The notes: generated from the sequence alone by a model not told the origin. A stretch of 22,909 bases of DNA from Candidatus Culexmicrobium profundum (GCA_025061245.1 JANZKD010000010.1:1-22909), one strand, 5' to 3'; shown: positions 6,749 through 13,656, counted from the first letter of the stretch. Numbers and translations: made by a program.

Positions 6749-7423
6749 CTTGATGTATTGTTCGTAGACTGCAACTGAGACTATTAGAATTAAAGCTATA
6801 ATGACTGTGTAGATTCTGTTGTTTGGAGATAATAGGAATCTAAAGCGTCCTGTTATTAGTGACATTCGGAACATCACTGTATTTCCAAAGCCTGCACCGA
6901 AGGCTGCGATTAAGGTGTATCTTCCAATTCTTGCAATTTTTTCAGATACTCCTTTATGTTCAAAATGGAATGTGAAGAACCATAAGCTTGATATTACCAT
7001 GATTATGAATATGAGGTTGTTGATATTAGTCCATGGATCAGGGGTCCATATTGGGAGTATTGTTGCCTGAATTTGTTGGAGGAATTGTGTACTTACTATG
7101 GCTCTAATTGACAGGGCAACGCCTAAACCGACAAGATATGCTATAGGTATTCTGTATACCCAAAGATGTCGCTTTGAAAATTTAAAGAATAACATTAATC
7201 CTAGGATTAATGCTAGAATATAGTATACTTGACCTTTGCTAAGTGCTGAGCTCATAGTTCTGACTATATATTCATACTGTAAGGCTAAACTCCAGCCAGC
7301 TATTGAGCCAACGTATACTCCTAGAACTAGTCTATAATGTATATTGTCTTTAAAAACAAAACTGTATAAGCCTAGAATCAGGTATATTGTTATTAAGTTG
7401 AGAATTAATTCTTCTGTTGGCAT
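6740..7423 (-). CDS. Multispanning membrane protein, last gene of the four-gene operon
   Basis: About 227 residues with roughly seven membrane segments (for example LITIYLILGLYSFVF, YYILALILGLMLFF, LIFIIMVISSLWFF, VIIALILIVSVAVY), ending in the charged tail EQYIKKK, which should be cytoplasmic. I recognise no family. GTG at 7432 and ATG at 7423 are both in frame; I prefer ATG 7423 because GGAGAGGTGA (7438-7429) sits directly before it as a ribosome-binding site and contains the GTG. The preceding gene's stop (7427-7425) overlaps this region, so translation is probably coupled. No catalytic motif is visible; a channel, scaffold or anchoring subunit for the soluble domains encoded upstream is plausible. 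Confidence 0.7.
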   Translation of the reverse strand: MPTEELILNLITIYLILGLYSFVFKDNIHYRLVLGVYVGSIAGWSLALQYEYIVRTMSSALSKGQVYYILALILGLMLFFKFSKRHLWVYRIPIAYLVGLGVALSIRAIVSTQFLQQIQATILPIWTPDPWTNINNLIFIIMVISSLWFFTFHFEHKGVSEKIARIGRYTLIAAFGAGFGNTVMFRMSLITGRFRFLLSPNNRIYTVIIALILIVSVAVYEQYIKKK

Positions 7424-7424
7424 T

Positions 7425-8246
7425 TCATTCACCTCTCCTTATTTTCCTTTCAAAGTAGTAGCCTATGTTTCCCATGATTATCATTACTATGATGAGTATG
7501 TGTGTTGTGGAGAGAGTGTCTGTTGAGACCGATGCCATTCCAGGTCTGTGGATTAGTAATTCATATTCGGCAGAGCCTCTTACTCCACCAATTATTCCGA
7601 TGGCCTGATTTGGATAATATGGGAAGTACATCGTTACCATCATTGAGGGGCAAATTAATATTATTGGTTTACCGTATGGAGCTTGAAATTGTCTTAAATA
7701 TGCTTCAAAAATTGTTGAAATTTCTGCATGAACAATTAAGTCGATGTCATGGATGTTATCGATATCTTTCATCATGGGTAGGTTGTCTAGTGGTGTGCCA
7801 TATGCATCAGTGGTAGTTATGCTTCGGATACTTGATGCAAGTCCAGCTAGCATGGCTTCTCCGCCAGCTAAATATCCTAGCCAAACATAGTCTTCTCCAT
7901 ATTTTTTCCCATGCTTGTCGATGTTGTTTAATGTGTATTCCACCCATGGAACTGAATCTGCGAAATATGAGAAGATGATTATTTTTACTGGTCTGCTGAA
8001 TAAATGTTGCATTGTTGCTATTACTCCTCCCCCTACGTCATCCCATCCTCCTCCAGCAACCGACATTGAATATAAGACAACGCTGCCTTCTGGGAGGTTT
8101 TCAATGTAGTTGTATGCATCTAGTACTGGTTGAGTTATTGGTACTGGTAATCCGAGAGGAGAAATTATTGGTATAGCTACTGCGAAAATGAGAAGGGTAA
8201 AGAATACTCTCGGGTCTAATCTGCCTAGTCTTTGAAAGATACTCAT
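7425..8246 (-). CDS. Double-anchored membrane protein with soluble middle domain (third gene of operon)
   Basis: 273 residues: an Arg-rich start (MSIFQRLGRLDPR), a membrane segment at about 15-33, a globular region of ~190 residues, a second membrane segment at about 248-265 (HILIIVMIIMGNIGYYF), and a charged end ERKIRRGE. Positive charge outside both segments predicts that both termini are cytoplasmic and the middle domain is external. The middle domain has Rossmann-like strand patterns (SVVLYSMSVAGGGWDDVGGG, VKIIIFSYF, DIDLIVHAEI, KPIILICPSMMV). Its end (IGIIGGVRGSAEYELLIHRPGMAS) resembles the equivalent region of the operon's first gene product, so the two may be paralogues. ATG at 8246 overlaps the previous stop as TAATG. 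Function unknown. Confidence 0.7.
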   Translation of the reverse strand: MSIFQRLGRLDPRVFFTLLIFAVAIPIISPLGLPVPITQPVLDAYNYIENLPEGSVVLYSMSVAGGGWDDVGGGVIATMQHLFSRPVKIIIFSYFADSVPWVEYTLNNIDKHGKKYGEDYVWLGYLAGGEAMLAGLASSIRSITTTDAYGTPLDNLPMMKDIDNIHDIDLIVHAEISTIFEAYLRQFQAPYGKPIILICPSMMVTMYFPYYPNQAIGIIGGVRGSAEYELLIHRPGMASVSTDTLSTTHILIIVMIIMGNIGYYFERKIRRGE

Positions 8247-8878
8247 TATCCACCACCTCGAAGGTAGCCTCTTTCCATTCCAAGTAATGTTCTAAGACCT
8301 ACTGCAACGGAGCCGAGTGCAATTCCTATAACTACACCTCTGAAGCCAGCTTTATTTGGAACTGCAAATATCCAGTCCCCTATATCTCCAAAGGTGGGGA
8401 AAACTGCATTGGCTATTGGAGTATTGTAAAGAATAACTAAAGTTCCAATGGTGAGCAATATGAAGGAGTCTATATTTCTTGCTCTAAATGCTCTATAAGC
8501 TGCAGAGGTAATGTAGAATGCGGTAAATGAGTATGCTGTTCCACTTAATGGATAATTAACCGTCATGTACAAGGTTCTTGAAATGGGGTGTTCAGAGCCA
8601 AGACATATTGCAATGGAAGCCCATAAAATAATACTAGCACAAACAATGAAACTAGTGTACCAGTATCTTCCTTTTCTCATTAAATTTGGGAGATGTATTT
8701 GGAATAAGTTAAGAACACCAACCATTAGTGCGAAGGCAGAAACTATGGTTCCAAAGGCTTGTAGATGGCTAGCAACTTCTCCTCCTCCAGGTATGTCGAA
8801 GAAGTAGGTTATAAGTATTATTATTGCAACGATAAGTGTTACTATTTGACAAAATTCACGAGACTTATACCAGGCCAT
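8246..8878 (-). CDS. Multispanning membrane protein (second gene of operon)
   Basis: 210 residues with five or six predicted membrane segments (about 10-28 IVTLIVAIIILITYFF, 38-60, 72-95 TSFIVCASIILWASIAIC, 105-125, 137-155, 175-198). It ends in a Gly/Arg-rich tail (MERGYLRGGG) that should be cytoplasmic. No motif points to a transporter or enzyme family that I recognise. ATG 8878 lies 10 bp after the first gene's stop, and its own stop overlaps the next start by one base (TAATG), so the four genes are almost certainly one translationally coupled operon. Confidence 0.7.
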   Translation of the reverse strand: MAWYKSREFCQIVTLIVAIIILITYFFDIPGGGEVASHLQAFGTIVSAFALMVGVLNLFQIHLPNLMRKGRYWYTSFIVCASIILWASIAICLGSEHPISRTLYMTVNYPLSGTAYSFTAFYITSAAYRAFRARNIDSFILLTIGTLVILYNTPIANAVFPTFGDIGDWIFAVPNKAGFRGVVIGIALGSVAVGLRTLLGMERGYLRGGG

Positions 8879-8888
8879 TTTCTCAGCC

Positions 8889-9656
8889 TCACATATTTAG
8901 ATATTTAATTATACTGAAGCCAGCAGCTTCCATCAATAAGCCAAATAAGGTGAGAAGAATTGCCAGCACTTTCCCCCAGTCCATTCCTGCAATACTACCT
9001 ATCTGGACGGGGTCGCGTGATAAGTAAGCGCCAGCTGCAAACATTTCTTCGCCTATTAAAACATAGTCGCATGACGCAACGATGAATGGTAACTGATGAG
9101 TTGTTGCTGTACCTCCAATTTGTATTGCTCCAAGGGATGCTCCAACTTCTGCTAGGATTACTGATTCATGCCAGAATGGGCCAACCATTATGTTAGCAGC
9201 TATGTTTCTTTCAACCATAATGCCTATTGAAGCTGCATTATATCCAGGCACATATACAACCATATCGGGTTTAAATGATTCTTCCTTGTTCTTTCTTCTA
9301 TAAGCTTCTCGCACAATTTCAGACATTATTGGGAAATTGTCGGCTACTGGTGTTGTAGCTATTAAACTAGTGTCGTATTCAGCGCAGAGCTCTGCAACGT
9401 AACTTAAAACACTTAAGCCAGCCAATACTTGTGAAGCCCATTCGTCTCTTATGCTTCCACCTGAACCACAGGATACGTGTACTGGCCGACCCATCTCTGT
9501 GGCTCTTCCAACTGCTTCATCAATAGCTTCTAAAGCGGGAAGTCTTCTCAGTTTTGGAACTCTCCCCTTTCTCGCTTCCATTATGTACCATAATATGAAG
9601 CCGCATAGAATTAATAGTGTTATAAAAGCAGAAATTCTGCCAGAAACTAATATCAT
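8889..9656 (-). CDS. Membrane protein with soluble domain, possibly DUF6754-like (first gene of operon)
   Basis: 255 residues: membrane segment at about 9-27, a basic linker RKGRVPKLRRLPALEAIDEA, a soluble domain, and a membrane segment at about 229-250. The stretch EAVGRATEMGRPVHVSCGSG resembles what I recall of DUF6754 proteins known from Chloroflexi and archaea; this is from memory and should be searched. The basic linker after the first segment predicts a cytoplasmic soluble domain. Conserved-looking Gly-rich turns (VPGYNAASIGIMVE, GASLGAIQIGGTATTHQLPF, YVLIGEEMFAAGAYLSRDP) suggest a ligand-binding or protein-interaction fold, but no catalytic signature is evident. ATG 9656 is preceded by a strong ribosome-binding site GGAGGAGA. 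The gene is divergent from the creatinase-like gene, with 134 bp between starts. Confidence 0.7.
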   Translation of the reverse strand: MILVSGRISAFITLLILCGFILWYIMEARKGRVPKLRRLPALEAIDEAVGRATEMGRPVHVSCGSGGSIRDEWASQVLAGLSVLSYVAELCAEYDTSLIATTPVADNFPIMSEIVREAYRRKNKEESFKPDMVVYVPGYNAASIGIMVERNIAANIMVGPFWHESVILAEVGASLGAIQIGGTATTHQLPFIVASCDYVLIGEEMFAAGAYLSRDPVQIGSIAGMDWGKVLAILLTLFGLLMEAAGFSIIKYLNM

Positions 9657-9660
9657 GACT

Positions 9661-9697
9661 TCTCCTCCTAAATTTTTACTAATTATCTATAAAAATA
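9661..9697 (-). promoter_or_regulatory. Promoter and strong ribosome-binding site of the membrane operon
   Basis: On the minus strand ATTTTTATAG (9697-9688) is a plausible TATA element, and GGAGGAGA (9668-9661) is a near-perfect ribosome-binding site four bases before the ATG at 9656. It is the only clear promoter for the four genes because all later junctions overlap or nearly touch. Confidence 0.45.
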
Positions 9698-9741
9698 TTC
9701 AATTAATACTTTAAAATATTTTATGTTTATTTTTACTAGAA

Positions 9742-9787
9742 AAATATATTTTTAAGTAAGAAAATAATAATTTTATTTGAGGGGTGA
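9742..9787 (+). promoter_or_regulatory. Promoter and ribosome-binding site of the creatinase-like gene
   Basis: A TATA-like AAATATATTTTTA around 9742-9753 predicts transcription start near 9773. GAGGGGTGA (9779-9787) is a ribosome-binding site three bases before ATG 9791, so this transcript has a short leader rather than being leaderless. Confidence 0.45.
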
Positions 9788-9790
9788 TTT

Positions 9791-10996
9791 ATGAGTTATA
9801 TTGATGGTTGGAGTAAGGATGTTCTGAAAAGGAGAATTGAAACAATAAAAAATTACTTGGCGGAAAATGATTTAAAAGCTTTAGCAGTACTTGACAGTTT
9901 AAACTTCGTATACGTAACTGGTTTCTTCTTAGATGTTGCTCCTTGGGAAAGACCAGTAGTTGCAGTAATACCTTTAGAGGGAGATCCCTTTATGGTCCTA
10001 TGTGAATTGTCTATAAATCACTTTAAATTTTCTAGGGAACAAGGTAGAGGTATAATTGCTGAAGCTTACTTCTATTCCGAGCATCCTAAACAAGTTAATA
10101 GGCTACCCACAGTGAGAGAATGGGGTCCATTTGTAAGTCAGTTATTTGAAAATAAGAAACTTAACAGGGGAAGGATAGGTGCAGATTCTCCGGAATTTCT
10201 CAAAAGAAAGATAGGTCTCTTTCTGCCAGAACTAGAAATAATTGATTCTTCAAAGTTACTTAGAGAAATGCGGCTAATTAAATGTAAAGAGGAACTGGAC
10301 TTAATTAGGAAAGCTGGTGAACTTTCAGATATTGGTCAAGAATTCTTTAAAGAAGCTATAGAACCTGGAAAGACATTGTTGGAAATAGGAGCAGAAGTGA
10401 CATATAAACTTGTTAAAGAAGCAACTAAAAGATATCCCAATTATCATATACGTGTAGGTGCTGGAGGAACAGGTTATGGGCCCTTCGCAGCAATGCCTCA
10501 CGGTCCAGGAGGCTACTCTGGAAGGAAAATTAAGGAAGGAGATGTAATAGTCAACGGAATAGGTGTAAGGCTAAATATGTATGGAGTGGAGAATGAAAGA
10601 ACTTTCATCGTTGGTAAGCCAACTGAGAAGCAGAAAAGGTTTTTCGAAATTGCAACTAAAGCCCAAGTAGAAGCATTAAAAATGTGTGTTGAAGGAAATA
10701 AGGTTTCAGATATTGATGCAGTGGCTCAAAAAATAATTGAGGAAGCAGGCTACGGCGACTATATAATGCATAGAACTGGGCATGGAATAGGCTTAGGAGG
10801 TCATGAATACTGGGATGATATGGCATTCAACCACAGAATATTAAAAGCTGGAATGGTAACTTCAGTTGAACCAGGAATTTACGTATATGGTTTTGGAGGC
10901 TTTAGACATTCAGACACAGTAATAGTTGGAAAAACAGAGCCTGAACCAGCAACAAAATATACAAAGGAATTAGAAGACTTAACAGTCCGCGTATAG
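9791..10996 (+). CDS. Pita-bread (M24) family protein with creatinase-like active site
   Basis: The 401 residues show the two-domain layout of creatinase/prolidase: an N-terminal creatinase_N domain (about 1-160) and the pita-bread fold (about 165-395). The peptidase metal ligands are not conserved: the two Asp are N255 and E269, and the last Glu (in RxEDT) is replaced in RHSDT (371-375); only H331 and E360 remain. Compared from memory with Pseudomonas creatinase, the residues fit that enzyme instead: H237 (MPHGPGG) for its catalytic H232, E269 (ENERTF) for E262, E360 (SVEPGIY) for E358. So it is probably a metal-independent hydrolase of a small guanidino, urea or betaine-like compound, not an aminopeptidase. 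It diverges from the membrane operon, and a DAO-type amine oxidase lies beyond that operon, which would suit a creatine-to-sarcosine type route. Annotators will probably call it Xaa-Pro aminopeptidase. Confidence 0.75.
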   Translation: MSYIDGWSKDVLKRRIETIKNYLAENDLKALAVLDSLNFVYVTGFFLDVAPWERPVVAVIPLEGDPFMVLCELSINHFKFSREQGRGIIAEAYFYSEHPKQVNRLPTVREWGPFVSQLFENKKLNRGRIGADSPEFLKRKIGLFLPELEIIDSSKLLREMRLIKCKEELDLIRKAGELSDIGQEFFKEAIEPGKTLLEIGAEVTYKLVKEATKRYPNYHIRVGAGGTGYGPFAAMPHGPGGYSGRKIKEGDVIVNGIGVRLNMYGVENERTFIVGKPTEKQKRFFEIATKAQVEALKMCVEGNKVSDIDAVAQKIIEEAGYGDYIMHRTGHGIGLGGHEYWDDMAFNHRILKAGMVTSVEPGIYVYGFGGFRHSDTVIVGKTEPEPATKYTKELEDLTVRV

Positions 10997-11151
10997 CATC
11001 CATCTTCCCTCCCTTTAATTTTTATTATAAATTGAAGATTTTGTTCGAGATATCCAAGTATAGTATAAAGAGAGAATTTTCCGTTCAGAGAAGATGAAGA
11101 ATGAGTTAAAGACTTTTATAACTTTAAAATATAGTTTGTGTAAGGTGCTAT

Positions 11152-11622
11152 ATGTTGAGTGGAAATCTAAGAGAGTTAGTTGGTTATTGCGGCTTATATT
11201 GTGGTGCATGTGGAATATATCAAGGGAAGATAAGGCAGGCGGTTGAAAATCTACGTAAAATAATAAAGGCCTATGGCTTCGACAAGTATGTTTCAGAACT
11301 AGCCAAATGGGATCCAGCATTCCAACACTACGACAAGTTTGAGAGAGTCCTAGACGGCTTCTCAAAAATGTTTGGTGAATGCCCAGACTGCCTTCGTGGA
11401 GGAGGAGATCCAAACTGCAAGATTCGTGAATGCTGTAAGCAGAAAGGCTATAGAACCTGTGCAGAATGCAATGAAATGGAGAAATGTGAATACTTAAAGC
11501 GATATTCGCAAGCGTTAGCTAGTCTAAGAGAAATTAGAGTCATGGGCATGGATAAATGGGCTGAGAAAATGCATGAAAAAGTAGATCAAGGTTACAGTTA
11601 TCTGGATGAGAGGTTAAAGTAG
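11152..11622 (+). CDS. DUF3795 domain-containing cysteine-rich protein
   Basis: Opens with LVGYCGLYCGACGIYQGK, the hallmark N-terminus of DUF3795. Eleven cysteines are present: C13, C17 and C20 in the first motif, then C77/C80 (ECPDC), C89, C94/C95, C103/C106 (CAEC) and C112. Such a pattern suggests bound zinc or an iron-sulfur cluster; no function is established to my knowledge. Length (156) is somewhat above the typical domain because of a helical tail (SLREIRVMGMDKWAEKM). AAGGTG (11142-11147) precedes ATG 11152, and TATA-like TTTATAA lies at 11115-11121. The gene appears monocistronic and converges on vapC. Confidence 0.8.
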   Translation: MLSGNLRELVGYCGLYCGACGIYQGKIRQAVENLRKIIKAYGFDKYVSELAKWDPAFQHYDKFERVLDGFSKMFGECPDCLRGGGDPNCKIRECCKQKGYRTCAECNEMEKCEYLKRYSQALASLREIRVMGMDKWAEKMHEKVDQGYSYLDERLK

Positions 11623-11671
11623 ACTACACTTAATTTCCATTTATAATTTTTAAGTGCTACTTAATAGCCAT

Positions 11672-12106
11672 TTATTCTTCAATGGGATCTATAAACCTTA
11701 AGACCCATTCCCTCCAGCGTATCTCACCTAAAGATAAAATTTCATTATCATGAGTATACATTATAGGAATCTTATTTGAAATAAAATTAGCTATTATTAA
11801 TGCATCTCTTCCTCCTAGACCATATTTTTCAGCTAAGTTCAAACCTATACTACATACTCTTTTAGTTTGATTTAAAAATTCAATATAGGGATGCCTTAAC
11901 AACATTTGAAGTCTTCTTCTAGCCTCTGATGGAACCCACTTTTGACTGAAGACAAGTGCATGGTATGTCTCATGAAGTACTGTAGGATTTATGGCGACAC
12001 GATTTTCTGGAGATAGATTTAAAAGCAAATTCTCAACTTTCACATGTTCAAGATAGGCTGGATCAAGAGCATAACATAAAATATTCGTGTCTAATCCTAC
12101 AATCAA
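11672..12106 (-). CDS. vapC: VapC-like PIN-domain toxin
   Basis: A PIN-domain ribonuclease of 144 residues with all four usual acidic metal-binding residues: D6 (GLDTNIL), E46 (VLHETYHAL), D101 (GGRDALIIA) and D120 (THDNEIL). VapC toxins cleave tRNA or rRNA in a Mg-dependent way; the target here is unknown. It starts at TTG 12106, and the sequence TTGA contains both this start and the TGA stop of vapB, so the two are translationally coupled in the order antitoxin-toxin. The acidic set is intact, so the toxin is probably active. Confidence 0.85.
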   Translation of the reverse strand: MIVGLDTNILCYALDPAYLEHVKVENLLLNLSPENRVAINPTVLHETYHALVFSQKWVPSEARRRLQMLLRHPYIEFLNQTKRVCSIGLNLAEKYGLGGRDALIIANFISNKIPIMYTHDNEILSLGEIRWREWVLRFIDPIEE

Positions 12107-12345
12107 CTAGAAGGCCTCCATATAGCTTTCATTTTTGAGGGAGGCCAATTTTCAGGCTTACCTGTCCTAGGAGGTTCAGAAGTTATGATACTCTTAAATT
12201 CCTCTAGAAAACTTGTAACTTCACCGGGCTTTAGTATAAATCCCTCTTCACTCTTCTCAAGAATAACAAAGTCACCAACTTTCTCTCTGACTTCACGAGG
12301 AAGGTAAATTCGACCCTTAGAGTCAACTTTCAATCTAAATTTCAT
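12103..12345 (-). CDS. vapB: VapB-like AbrB/MazE-fold antitoxin
   Basis: From ATG 12345 the 80-residue protein begins MKFRLKVDSKGRIYLPREVR, a clear swapped-hairpin AbrB/SpoVT DNA-binding domain, followed by an acidic linker and a Pro/Lys/Trp-rich tail (GKPENWPPSKMKAIWRP) of the kind that wraps a PIN toxin. An in-frame upstream ATG at 12399 would add 18 residues (MNVARLMLLIFP...) unlike the family, and the inverted repeat at 12347-12369 would then be coding, so I prefer 12345. It lies downstream of tRNA-Glu on the same strand and overlaps vapC by four bases. Confidence 0.85.
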   Translation of the reverse strand: MKFRLKVDSKGRIYLPREVREKVGDFVILEKSEEGFILKPGEVTSFLEEFKSIITSEPPRTGKPENWPPSKMKAIWRPSS

Positions 12346-12346
12346 T

Positions 12347-12369
12347 TTCCCACTAATATTAATTGGGAA
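12347..12369. promoter_or_regulatory. Inverted repeat TTCCCA-N11-TGGGAA upstream of vapB
   Basis: Perfect 6-bp arms (12347-12352 and 12364-12369) lie immediately before the preferred vapB ATG, with the near-symmetrical TAATATTA (12354-12361) between them. AbrB-type antitoxins usually bind such dyads in their own promoter, so this is a candidate autoregulatory operator. Confidence 0.5.
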
Positions 12370-12421
12370 TATCAATAACATAAGTCTTGCTACATTCAAT
12401 ATAAGATCATTTTAAGTTGGA

Positions 12422-12529
12422 TGGTGCCGCCGCCGGGATTTGAACCCGGGTCCCGGGCTATCCCCGTGCCTATACCTCTCTAAGCTGCTCGAGAGGCCCG
12501 TATCCTTGACCGGACTGAACGACGGCGGC
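12422..12529 (-). tRNA. tRNA-Glu(CTC) with 30-nt intron and encoded CCA
   Basis: On the minus strand the acceptor arms GCCGCCG (12529-12523) and CGGCGGC (12432-12426) pair perfectly, followed by A73 and an encoded CCA (12424-12422). The D arm is GTTC/GGAT, the anticodon stem CGGGC/GCCCG (12500-12496 and 12458-12454), the variable loop GGAC, and the T arm CCGGG-TTCAAAT-CCCGG. The anticodon loop reads C-T-CTC-G, then a 30-nt insert (12489-12460), then A38, so the intron is at the usual archaeal 37/38 site. Residues 32-35 (CTCT) can pair with GGGG near the intron 3' end, leaving three-base bulges on each side as a bulge-helix-bulge requires. The anticodon CTC and overall likeness to archaeal tRNA-Glu identify it. 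It lies 35 bp after the membrane protein gene upstream. Confidence 0.92.
12460..12489 (-). other. tRNA-Glu intron (30 nt, position 37/38)
   Basis: This is the segment between G37 (12490) and A38 (12459). It contains GAGAGG, which can pair with the exon CCTCTC spanning the anticodon, as an alternative to the four-pair CTCT/GGGG helix of the splicing motif. The exact boundary could shift by a base because the flanking bases are not unique. Confidence 0.75.
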
Positions 12530-12564
12530 TTGTTATTGGCTATTTGATTAAGATGATTTTTGTT

Positions 12565-13506
12565 TCATAAATTTTGCTGTTTGGAGGGGATGGTGGCTAT
12601 TAATATTCCTATGGCTATGGCTGTTGTGATTAGAGTTATTTGTCTTATTATTTCCGTGTTTGGATCTATGATTTTCACTTCCTTTTCTATTATGGGTGTT
12701 TTGAAGGTTAGATTTATAGTTGTTGCTTCACTTATTTTTTGAATTACTATTTCTCCAATTTCTGCCTCAGTTTCATCCTTAATTTTAAATCCAATTTTTG
12801 GGACGTAGTATTGGTAGTATATAGTGCTATTGAATTTTATTTTGAAGGGTGGTTTGATGTTTAGTTTTTCAGTTATTTCTTTTATTCTTAGTTGGATGAT
12901 TGGGTTTTCATAGGCATTGTTTATGATGTGGGTTAAGCTATTTTCTTCTTGGTGCATGGTTTCTGCTCTTGATATTTCCTTATCGCTTGCTTCCCAGACT
13001 ATTCCATAACCATTCGATATTGGTATGCTTTCATGGTTCTTTTCAATGCTTATTGTCCAGTGGATATGGGCGTGGAAGGATATTTGATCGAAATTTAATT
13101 TCACTGTGGGTCTTGAGGAGATTAATAATGCTAATTTAACATTGATTACGTCGGGATTCATTTTGGTTTGTGCCTTCACAGTTAGCTCTTCTTGGGGTGA
13201 TGTGCTTAGTATTCTTGTTAGACTTTCATTTATGACTTCATTGTTAAGTATTATTGATGCTCTAAATTCAAGGGTGTCGTAGAACTCTATTTTTTCTCCT
13301 CTTCTTATGCCTAATCCCATTCCTCCAGCTTCTAGGGTGGAGTGGATAGTTGTGAAGTTATTGTAGTCTACAGCTTCGATGCTTGATGCATGGGCTAAGT
13401 AGATTTTTATGGTTTTCTGGAGGAGCCAGTCTGCCTGTAGGTAGATTAGAAGGGAAAGTGTAATTATTAGAATGCAGGCTATAAGCTTCTTGTTTGGAGG
13501 AGGCAT
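12565..13506 (-). CDS. Hypothetical protein with N- and C-terminal membrane anchors and extracellular domain
   Basis: 313 residues from ATG 13506 (MPPPNKKLIAC): membrane segment at about residues 6-25 (LIACILIITLSLLIYLQA), a ~250-residue region rich in predicted beta-strands (LEFRASIILNN, INVKLALLISSRP, ISFHAHIHWTISIEK, INLTFKTPIIEKEVKI), and a C-terminal membrane segment (ITLITTAIAIGILIATI) with a short polar tail. This predicts an external beta domain held at both ends. A TTG at 13518 would add four residues; ATG 13506 has GGGG (13515-13512) and AGG just upstream. Asn-x-Ser/Thr sites are frequent (for example NESL, NFTT, NLTF), consistent with archaeal surface glycosylation. I recognise no family. 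It lies just upstream of tRNA-Glu on the same strand. Confidence 0.7.
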   Translation of the reverse strand: MPPPNKKLIACILIITLSLLIYLQADWLLQKTIKIYLAHASSIEAVDYNNFTTIHSTLEAGGMGLGIRRGEKIEFYDTLEFRASIILNNEVINESLTRILSTSPQEELTVKAQTKMNPDVINVKLALLISSRPTVKLNFDQISFHAHIHWTISIEKNHESIPISNGYGIVWEASDKEISRAETMHQEENSLTHIINNAYENPIIQLRIKEITEKLNIKPPFKIKFNSTIYYQYYVPKIGFKIKDETEAEIGEIVIQKISEATTINLTFKTPIIEKEVKIIDPNTEIIRQITLITTAIAIGILIATIPSKQQNL

Positions 13507-13656
13507 AACCTTCCCCAAGCATTTTTACTTTTTCCTATAATTTATTTTTTAGGTTTAGTGTTGATTTGTTGAGAATGTTGTGATGGTCGTTATTGTTTTA
13601 AGATTGTTTGTGTAGTCTTTTTTGAATATTACTCTTTTCTTTTTGAGGTGTTATTG

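Noticed and set aside
7502..7816. Open frame of 104 codons on the plus strand inside the membrane operon
   Set aside because: It is antisense to the third operon gene, and its composition is that of a shadow frame.
8125..8148. Two further ACTGGT words close together
   Set aside because: They are in the same orientation, inside a coding region (encoding ITQPV and flanking residues), and do not form the dyad seen at 3547-3587.
11015..11413. Open frame of 132 codons on the minus strand opposite the DUF3795 gene
   Set aside because: It overlaps a gene with a strong family signature and its own product looks like a random translation.
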